Part shown: piece after piece, positions 57,846 through 64,000 of the stretch | Layout: the number at the start of each line of letters is the position of its first letter | How positions within the stretch are numbered: the stretch's first letter is position 1 | Origin: Sneathiella litorea | GTDB lineage: Bacteria > Pseudomonadota > Alphaproteobacteria > Sneathiellales > Sneathiellaceae | Assembly (NCBI RefSeq): GCF_009882915.1 | Contig: NZ_WTUW01000009.1 | Coordinates: forward strand, 744,001 to 808,000 | DNA: 64,000 nucleotides | Direction: 5' to 3' | Translations under genes and position numbers: made by a program | Notes under the pieces: model-generated | What the model saw: the letters and a program-made list of their open reading frames with translations, nothing else | Database searches by the model: none | What the model was told of the DNA's origin: nothing

Positions 57846-58801
57846 GCTGCCTCCGTCCAGGCTGATGCGTTAGTTCGGATCGCCCCTCGCAAACGGGCGG
57901 AACGTGAACGCGGATTGACGGCCAATTCATCGGGACGAGCCTTAATGGTCCCTCGTTTGATTAACTTGAAAGTGGGAGCTGGCCCCTCGTCCGAGACAGG
58001 AACATGACGAGACGGCCTGGCACGCCCTTCAGACCTTGCTGACAGGAAGTTTTTCACGCGTCGGTCTTCAAGACTATGGAATGACACAACCGCAAGACGA
58101 CCGCCGGGAGTTAGCAATCGTTCGGATGCGGCCAAGCCCTTGACCAGCTGCCCAAGTTCATCATTTACTACTATACGCAACGCTTGGAAGGTACGCGTCG
58201 CCGGATGAATGCCCTTTCCTGTTGGGCGCACAACCGACGCAACCACTTCCGCTAACTCAACTGTACTCTTGAAAGGCGCCAACTCGCGCCTTTCGGCTAC
58301 TGCACGCGCAATTGCACGTGATCTGCGCTCCTCGCCATACACAAAAATAATCCTGGCAAGCTCCGCTTCAGATTCTTCATTAACAATTTCCGCCGCCGTC
58401 CGACCCTTGCCAGACATGCGCATATCAAGCGGCCCCTCCCGCATGAAGGAAAAGCCGCGCTCTGCTTCGTCGATTTGCATGGATGAAACACCGATATCAA
58501 GAGCAATGCCATCAACCGCGGCAACTCCTTGCCCAGCGAGCAGTTCTTCCATATCTGCGTAACAACCTTCAATCATGATTAATCGACCGGGAAATTCGTC
58601 GGCCATCTTCTGGCCCTTTGAGATCGCCAAAGGATCACGGTCAATCCCAAACACTTGGCAATCCGCCGCCTCAAGAATTGCGCGGGAATAGCCACCAGCA
58701 CCGAACGTGCCGTCAACATAAATGCCGCCATCTTTGGGACTAAGAACCTCCATCACCTCTCGGAGCAGGACGGAAATATGTGACGCGTCTTGACTAGCCA
58801 T
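57842..58801 (-). CDS. rsmH: 16S rRNA (cytosine-1402-N4)-methyltransferase
   Basis: Methylates C1402 of 16S rRNA in the P site; also called mraW. It has 319 residues. The ATG with GGAGGAGGT ahead is chosen; a longer frame reaching into mraZ is rejected. Motifs are HISVLLREVMEVLSPKDGGI and VDGTFGAGGYSRAIL (SAM binding), SSMQIDEAERGFSFMREGPL, and VVSFHSLEDRRVKNFLSARS. It overlaps mraZ by 8 bases. Confidence 0.96.
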   Translation of the reverse strand: MASQDASHISVLLREVMEVLSPKDGGIYVDGTFGAGGYSRAILEAADCQVFGIDRDPLAISKGQKMADEFPGRLIMIEGCYADMEELLAGQGVAAVDGIALDIGVSSMQIDEAERGFSFMREGPLDMRMSGKGRTAAEIVNEESEAELARIIFVYGEERRSRAIARAVAERRELAPFKSTVELAEVVASVVRPTGKGIHPATRTFQALRIVVNDELGQLVKGLAASERLLTPGGRLAVVSFHSLEDRRVKNFLSARSEGRARPSRHVPVSDEGPAPTFKLIKRGTIKARPDELAVNPRSRSARLRGAIRTNASAWTEAA

Positions 58802-59258
58802 CAACCTCCTCCTTACTCGACGAACTGTCGGCTCGCTTTTTGGCCGCCCGGGCGCGCGCCTGCTTTTTACGAATTTCAAAAGCTTCAGGCTGCCAGATCT
58901 GAAAACTGTCGCCGCGCCCGACAAAGGCGCATTGCCCCTCGATATCGGCATTTTCAAGCATCGGCAGAGGAATCATGATACGTCCATCACCATCGATAGG
59001 TAGCTCGATGGCATCACTCATTAACGCGTCGGCAAAACTTTCCCGATCTTCCGACAGGGGATCAAAGCCACCGATTTTCTCGAGGAGGCCTTCCATCACA
59101 TCCATGCCACAGGCATCAATGGCATCACCATTGACCGTCGGTAGCAAGACAACGCTGTCGAAACCTTTGGACGCAAGAACCGCACGGAACTTCGCCGGAA
59201 CGGATACGCGTCCCTTCTTATCGACCTTGTTGACATATGTGGATAGAAACAGGGCCAT
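58794..59258 (-). CDS. mraZ: Transcriptional regulator MraZ
   Basis: Ring-forming SpoVT/AbrB-like DNA-binding protein that controls its own dcw operon in E. coli and other bacteria. It has 154 residues with two beta-domain repeats. Repeat 1 is NKVDKKGRVSVPAKFRAVLA and repeat 2 is IDGDGRIMIPLPMLENADI. A charged Lys/Arg/Ala tail follows. It heads the cluster. G-rich TGGG repeats upstream are its likely operator. Confidence 0.95.
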   Translation of the reverse strand: MALFLSTYVNKVDKKGRVSVPAKFRAVLASKGFDSVVLLPTVNGDAIDACGMDVMEGLLEKIGGFDPLSEDRESFADALMSDAIELPIDGDGRIMIPLPMLENADIEGQCAFVGRGDSFQIWQPEAFEIRKKQARARAAKKRADSSSSKEEVDG

Positions 59259-59762
59259 ACAGCCAAAAATCCCCCTATTTTTCCATTCCCCAAGAACCCA
59301 GAAAATTTCTCAAAACTTCCGAAACAAACCGTCAAAAACAAGCATTTCTGGTCAAAAATGGATAAATCTGGAATATCATGGGATATTATGGAAGTCAATG
59401 CCAAACGGGGGTTGGTTTATGGATTTCAAAACATGAAATCGTTAGATTTTAAGTAAAAATTTTTCCATTATTGTGGCTTTATTGAATTGCCCAACGCGAC
59501 CGCGGAGCAACTGAAAGTAATAGAATATTTTTTATACGTTCTATTTTTGTTCTTATTATTTAGAAAAGTGAAATATGCCCGACACAGGAAAGTCGCAGGC
59601 CCGGTCCAACGATGGACAGAGCATCTCGCCCCCACATGGTGAGAATTTATTTTCAACGTTCCCCGATAAAAACACCGTTTTAACGCGTCGGAAGGCTAGA
59701 GATTCGCAATTTTCTGATATACGTCGGTCCGGATTGGACCCGCAACCTGGCTTCGGGCCGTG
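59259..59762. other. 504-base gene-free region upstream of the dcw cluster
   Basis: It holds the mraZ promoter and operator near 59270-59300 and is AT-rich from about 59450 to 59570. AATAGAA/TTCTATT (59519-59545) and GGTCC/GGACC (59730-59745 area) are inverted repeats. A plus-strand frame from 59575 runs into the antisense strand of the antiporter and is not credible. No other gene is seen. Confidence 0.5.
59270..59300 (-). promoter_or_regulatory. mraZ: Candidate MraZ operator with G-rich direct repeats
   Basis: On the minus strand the 31 bases read TGGGTTCT, TGGGGAA, TGGAAAAA and TAGGGGGA, four G-rich units about eight bases apart, starting 42 bases before the mraZ ATG. MraZ binds TGGGN repeats with ten-base spacing in E. 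coli; the spacing here is shorter, so the match is approximate. Confidence 0.45.
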
Positions 59763-61619
59763 TTATTTCAGAATTTCAGTTCTTTCGTGGTGGCGACCAT
59801 GCAGTTTCTCTTCATCCCGCCGAAAGTCTTCAAGGGCGCCATCCATCGTCCGCGTGATGATGTCTTCCAGCGCGCGCGCTGTGTTAATCCGTCCCATATA
59901 AACATAATCGGCACCGCACGCATAAACCTCCTGAGCGGAGGCGAGTTCTTCGGCATTGGCAATCACAATTGCTTTTTTGTTTATCCGCCGAACGACCTTT
60001 ACCAATTCCTTGTTGCTGGTGCCCCGGAGGATATCATCCGGGATGGTCGCAACCACGACCTTCGCCGAGCCTACCCCCGCATGAAGAAGGATCTCGTCAT
60101 TTGACAAATCACCATAGCGGACAGCCGCACCGAGCTTTCTGATCGCAGGATGGAGTTGCACGTTAAAATCGATCACAAGGATACGCGGCAAGAGCTCTGG
60201 CTTGTTCTTGGCAATGTCATGGAGTAGCGAAGAGGCAACGCGGTGGAACCCAAGCAACACCAGGTCATATTCTTTCTCCGCATCCAGGGCGCCCTCGTCC
60301 GGCTCGCGAAAACCAATTGCCTGAAGAAAAGGCGCCACCCAGCGATGAAAATTATAGGCATGCTTGTAAAGTGCTGGTGTCAGAAGTGCCGTTATAATAA
60401 ACGCAAAAATGATTGCACTGGCGAATTCACCCGAGATATGACCGTATTGTGTCCCCAGATAAGAGATTACGAGACCAAACTCCGAGATTTGCGCAAGCCG
60501 AATGGAGGCAACTTGTGCGTGACGCTGATCCCCGCCCGTGAAATAGAGCAAGGGAAAGAAAATCAGCTGCCGACTTAAAAGCGCAAAAAAAGCAAGCGCA
60601 ACAGCGATCACGATGACACCCATATCTTCTATCGGGGGGACACTCATTCCCAGACCAACAAAAAACAGGGTAATGAAGAAATCCCGCACAATGCCAACCT
60701 TGGCAACAATCTCCCGGCTGTAGGGAAGAGTTGCGAGGGTCAAACCCGCAATCAGAGCACTCATCCCTGTGGCGACGGACATGTGTTTACCCTCACCGAA
60801 GACAAATTCCCCGACATGTTCAAACCCGCGACCAATAAACACAATAGCAAAGCACCAGCCAAGCGCACCGACCAGCATCATCTGCGGCTCTTTCGATAGC
60901 CAGCGAAACACCAGTGGAACAAGACTTTTGGCAAGTGAATAGGAGACCAGCGCCAAAAGAACTATCCCAAGAATAGTGTACACGACAGGCATCACTTCAG
61001 GGGCCGCAAAGGAGGGCTGCAGGATAATTACGATGATCGCCCAGAAGTCCTGGAACACCAGAAGACCAAGAGCAATTCTTCCCGGTTCTGTATCCAGTTC
61101 ATATTTTTCCTGAAACAGCTTAATCACCAGAAGCGTCGACGATCCGGCAATAAATAACCCGAAATACAACGCGTCGTAGTTTCCACCAATCGTTGACAAT
61201 CCACCCCAGACCAGCGCCTTGCCGATAAGAAATCCAAACAAGATGGTAAAGGGATATTGAAGCAGGCCGGAGATAATAATCATCTTGCCACTTCGCAGCA
61301 TTCGCCGCAGATCAATCTCCATCCCGATCATGAACAAAAGCAGAATAAAGCCGAGTTCCGAAATTGTTTCTATATTTTCCGGCTCGGTTATGAGCTTCAC
61401 GCCAATCGGACCGATTAGAATGCCACAAACCAGGAACGCCGCAATACTTGGAATCTTGATCCGAACGAAGATGATCGCAAGAATACTCGCAATAAACAGG
61501 CTGATACCGATATCATAAACAAGCGAGGGCATAGCGGCCGCTGATGCATGGGCCGGCCGTATCAGAAGCGGAAAGAAAACCGCCGCAATCCCGAGACCCG
61601 TTGCCCGCATAATACCCAT
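59763..61619 (-). CDS. KefB/YbaL-type cation:proton antiporter
   Basis: Inner-membrane antiporter of 618 residues. The first 390 residues are a CPA2 Na+/H+-exchanger domain with 11-13 membrane segments (LAIIFVRIKIPSIAAFLVCG, LLFMIGMEIDLRRMLRSGKM). The C terminus is a TrkA-N/RCK domain. Its nucleotide-binding loop reads LVLLGFHRVASSLLHDI, a degenerate form of GxGxxG, while the later VIDFNVQ and RYGDLSNDEILLHAG are typical. The ATG chosen lies after the rnpB terminator; an upstream in-frame start would sit inside rnpB. Probable role is K+/H+ exchange. Confidence 0.88.
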   Translation of the reverse strand: MGIMRATGLGIAAVFFPLLIRPAHASAAAMPSLVYDIGISLFIASILAIIFVRIKIPSIAAFLVCGILIGPIGVKLITEPENIETISELGFILLLFMIGMEIDLRRMLRSGKMIIISGLLQYPFTILFGFLIGKALVWGGLSTIGGNYDALYFGLFIAGSSTLLVIKLFQEKYELDTEPGRIALGLLVFQDFWAIIVIILQPSFAAPEVMPVVYTILGIVLLALVSYSLAKSLVPLVFRWLSKEPQMMLVGALGWCFAIVFIGRGFEHVGEFVFGEGKHMSVATGMSALIAGLTLATLPYSREIVAKVGIVRDFFITLFFVGLGMSVPPIEDMGVIVIAVALAFFALLSRQLIFFPLLYFTGGDQRHAQVASIRLAQISEFGLVISYLGTQYGHISGEFASAIIFAFIITALLTPALYKHAYNFHRWVAPFLQAIGFREPDEGALDAEKEYDLVLLGFHRVASSLLHDIAKNKPELLPRILVIDFNVQLHPAIRKLGAAVRYGDLSNDEILLHAGVGSAKVVVATIPDDILRGTSNKELVKVVRRINKKAIVIANAEELASAQEVYACGADYVYMGRINTARALEDIITRTMDGALEDFRRDEEKLHGRHHERTEILK

Positions 61620-61652
61620 ACAATTTCCTACCGCAGCAAGACGCTTTCGCTT

Positions 61653-61680
61653 AAAAAACACTATACCGCAAATCACGGTA
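61653..61680 (-). terminator. Intrinsic terminator of rnpB
   Basis: TACCG-TGATTTG-CGGTA on the minus strand, then TAGTGTTTTTT, just past the 3' end of RNase P RNA. Confidence 0.65.
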
Positions 61681-61687
61681 GAGAATA

Positions 61688-62068
<381 letters not shown>

Positions 62069-62093
62069 GTTTGTAAGTAAGCGCCAGAAATGC

Positions 62094-62843
62094 TCAAGTC
62101 AAGCGGCGAACCTCGGCCAATACCGCATAAATTATAGCCTGCGTTTCTTCGTCAGCATTCCCGTCCACGCAAGAGGGGCGCCAGTGACGCTGAAAAGCCC
62201 GAACAATATTTGTCAGCTTCGCATCATAAATTCCATTTACCACGACATGGTAACCGATCTCTTTCAGGGCTTTCTGGACGGCAAAAACATTCGCGCCCTG
62301 TTCGCCTGATGCAAGCGAAATACATTCCTGAGAAACCACTGTGTCTTCTGCATACCACAACCCGACCCCCGTCCGGGCCAGCGCTTGCCAGGGAAACAAT
62401 TCACCAGGATCTTCCTTCCGATCCGGCGCAACGTCGGAATGCCCAACAACGTTCCGGGCTGGAATAGCGTGGCGGGTGACGATACCATTCGCTAGCGCTG
62501 TGACCGCAACCATTTGCTCCGCCGGAAAGGCGCGATAGCCAAATTCATGACCAGGGTTAACTATTTCCACCCCGATCGAGCGGGCATTGATGTTGTCCGC
62601 CCCTCGCCAACTTGCAACGCCCGCGTGCCACGCGCGCATTTCTTCTTTCACAAGGGCTAAAATCTGGCCATCTTCCCGAACAAGATAATGTGCGCTCACT
62701 TTCGACGCTTCGTCTGTCAACCGATCAAGGGCGCCATTTGCCGTCGGCATCCCTGTATAATGAAGGACGAGCATGTCAATTGGCGTCCCGGACCCACGCT
62801 GATCATAATTTGGAGAAGGCCGCCAAATGATATTCTCAACCAT
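62094..62843 (-). CDS. ampD: 1,6-anhydro-MurNAc-L-alanine amidase AmpD with peptidoglycan-binding domain
   Basis: Zinc amidase of cell-wall recycling, 249 residues. Zinc ligands His28, His135 and Asp145 match His34, His154 and Asp164 of E. coli AmpD, with Lys143 in the active-site loop (GHSDVAPDRKEDPG). A C-terminal peptidoglycan-binding-1 domain (NVFAVQKALKEIGYHVVVNG) follows, absent from E. coli AmpD. No signal peptide is seen, so it is probably cytoplasmic. The start overlaps the EamA gene stop by 8 bases, and rnpB begins 25 bases past its stop. Confidence 0.92.
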   Translation of the reverse strand: MVENIIWRPSPNYDQRGSGTPIDMLVLHYTGMPTANGALDRLTDEASKVSAHYLVREDGQILALVKEEMRAWHAGVASWRGADNINARSIGVEIVNPGHEFGYRAFPAEQMVAVTALANGIVTRHAIPARNVVGHSDVAPDRKEDPGELFPWQALARTGVGLWYAEDTVVSQECISLASGEQGANVFAVQKALKEIGYHVVVNGIYDAKLTNIVRAFQRHWRPSCVDGNADEETQAIIYAVLAEVRRLT

Positions 62844-63717
62844 CGCTGATATTCTTTACTGGCTTCTTTTTGGCTGATCGCAATGTAATAATTGTTACAC
62901 CACTCATCACCATGGCCCCGCCGACCATGAGTTCCACTGTCATGACATCCCCCCAGAAAATCATACCCAACGCCACAGCGAAGATGGGCACCAAAAGATA
63001 ATAGGGGGCAATTGTGCTGACAGGGTAACGTTTGATCAGATAGTTGCCAAGCCCATGGCCGACAACCGTTGCGCCGATGGCAGAAAAAGCAACGGCTGAC
63101 CATTCCTCCCAGCCAGCTGTTTGCAAAGCCGCCCCCTGTCCATCCTCAAACAGGAAAGAAAAGACATATAACGGAAGTGTACCGATGGCGGCCGTCCAGA
63201 AAGTCAGGTTAAGGGCGCCGACCCCCGGCATCGTCCGGACAACCACCATATTGAGGGAAACCATGAAGGAGGCAATAATAACAAGTACAGGTGATAGCCA
63301 GTTTGCAAATATTACCGGATCAAAACCAATGACCATTACTCCGGCGAATGCCATTAGAATTGCCGTCCAGCGTCGCCAACCAATCTTCTCCTTGAGAAAT
63401 ACCATCGCCAGCAGGGCGGAAAAGGGTACAAAAACCTGGTTGATTATCGCAACCGAGGAAATATCTGGTGATAGCGACAAGCCCCAGAACATCAACGAGA
63501 AATGACACACCCCCATCAGCACCCCGATAATTAGCATTTTCCGCCAATAACCATGCGGAAATGAGACAAAGGGCAACAGGACGACAATCACGATTGAAAA
63601 ACGAAGCGCCGTAAAGAAAAGTGGCGTGAATATCTCCATGCCGATTTTCGCCGATAGAAAATTGGCTGCCCAGAGAAAATTGACCACCAAAATCAGGGCA
63701 AGGTCTTTATTTTTCAA
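62836..63717 (-). CDS. EamA/DMT-family transporter
   Basis: Inner-membrane protein of 293 residues with ten predicted segments in two EamA repeats, starting LALILVVNFLWAANFLSAKI. The second repeat includes AVAFSAIGATVVGHGLGNYL and PYYLLVPIFAVALGMIFWGD. Members export amino acids, nucleosides or drugs; substrate unknown. It is co-directional with and overlaps ampD. The J-domain gene ends 15 bases upstream. Confidence 0.88.
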   Translation of the reverse strand: MKNKDLALILVVNFLWAANFLSAKIGMEIFTPLFFTALRFSIVIVVLLPFVSFPHGYWRKMLIIGVLMGVCHFSLMFWGLSLSPDISSVAIINQVFVPFSALLAMVFLKEKIGWRRWTAILMAFAGVMVIGFDPVIFANWLSPVLVIIASFMVSLNMVVVRTMPGVGALNLTFWTAAIGTLPLYVFSFLFEDGQGAALQTAGWEEWSAVAFSAIGATVVGHGLGNYLIKRYPVSTIAPYYLLVPIFAVALGMIFWGDVMTVELMVGGAMVMSGVTIITLRSAKKKPVKNISDG

Positions 63718-63732
63718 TTTAATGTTCCGATT

Positions 63733-64000
63733 CTACAGACCGCGGATCGCTATAATCTGATCATAGGCTGCGTTAATCTTGGCGAGTTTAGCATTGGCAA
63801 CGTCCACAAACTCCTGTGGCAAACCATCCGCAATGACCTTATCCGGGTGGTTCTCACGAATGAGTTGTCTATATACCTTTTTGAGCTCTGCGTCGGAAAT
63901 ATCTGCCGAAACGCCAAGTATTTGATAGGGGTCCCGCTCCCCATCCTTGGCATGATAACTGCGAATACGGGCATAGGCAGCCTCGTTAAACCCGAAAATA
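63733..64000 (-). CDS. DjlA-like J-domain protein, 5' end beyond the window
   Basis: C-terminal 88 residues visible, ending at a TAG. They form a complete J domain: DPYQILGVSADISDAELKKV followed by YRQLIRENHPDKVIADGLP and ANAKLAKINAAYDQI. The HPD motif stimulates DnaK. Placement of the J domain at the C-terminus, after a linker (AYARIRSYHAKDGE), fits DjlA-like proteins with an N-terminal TerB domain, which would lie outside the window. Confidence 0.85.
   Translation of the reverse strand, partial: IFGFNEAAYARIRSYHAKDGERDPYQILGVSADISDAELKKVYRQLIRENHPDKVIADGLPQEFVDVANAKLAKINAAYDQIIAIRGL

Noticed and set aside
59575-59901. 108-residue plus-strand frame upstream of the dcw cluster
   Set aside because: Over a third of it is antisense to the antiporter, the composition is low complexity, and no motif or good ribosome site is present.

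Overview
The window is a gene-dense chromosomal core region of a free-living, respiring, Gram-negative alphaproteobacterium of moderate GC content. The signs are a complete alphaproteobacterial division and cell-wall (dcw) cluster with a long-linker FtsZ ending in the peptide [14 protein letters not shown], a petABC (fbcFBC) cytochrome bc1 operon, a MarR/OmpR pair resembling Rhodobacter PetP/PetR next to ilvE, an lgt-midA-pgeF cluster, DUF1127, phasin-like proteins and a type A RNase P RNA. Genus cannot be fixed from sequence alone. I see no transposase, integrase, phage gene, CRISPR array, tRNA or rRNA.

Layout. 1-2.4 kb: the 5' part of an aspartate aminotransferase, a LysR regulator and a divergent DUF1127 gene. 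2.5-9 kb: uvrB, an orphan modA, a TraB/GumN protein, a Ca2+/Na+ antiporter and an overlapping pteridine reductase/dihydroneopterin aldolase pair. 8.9-9.3 kb: an AT-rich gene-free stretch with a DnaA box and hairpins. 9.3-14.3 kb: uvrC, pgsA and molybdenum cofactor genes mobB-moeA-moaD-moaE. 14.4-19.4 kb: a Sel1/coiled-coil envelope protein, ilvE, and a MarR/response regulator/histidine kinase operon. 19.4-22.6 kb (minus): two phasin-like proteins around csaA, then proC, ybjN and ubiK. 22.7-33.1 kb (plus): lgt-midA-pgeF, a lipoprotein, prs-rplY-pth-ychF, two tandem MaoC dehydratases, SPFH/NfeD and a dienelactone hydrolase. 33.1-36.1 kb (minus): a VOC protein, a LysE exporter, and mtnP-apt purine salvage. 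36.2-40.2 kb: petABC (minus) divergent from trmL-hemF. 40.2-40.6 kb: a 39-codon Cys-rich ORF between terminators. 40.6-59.3 kb (minus): mraZ-rsmH-ftsL-ftsI-murE-murF-mraY-murD-ftsW-murG-murC-murB-ddl-ftsQ-ftsA-ftsZ. 59.8-64 kb (minus): a KefB-type antiporter, rnpB, ampD, an EamA transporter and the 3' end of a DjlA-like J-protein gene.

How the parts fit. The dcw genes make lipid II from UDP-MurNAc and build the divisome. Nearly all are joined by 1-8 base overlaps, so translation is probably coupled from mraZ to ddl/ftsQ. AmpD recycles cell-wall fragments. prs supplies PRPP, which apt uses. mtnP releases adenine for apt. hemF makes haem for cytochromes b and c1. The molybdenum genes finish molybdopterin and add the nucleotide.

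No new multi-gene system is convincingly present. The items most worth a second look are a TGxxxRxG/Asp-Tyr-Lys pteridine reductase overlapping folB, two unannotated micro-ORFs (25378 and 40357), the phasin-like pair around csaA, a three-component PetP/PetR/kinase operon, a KefB-like antiporter whose nucleotide-binding loop is degenerate, and short palindromes in divergent promoters.
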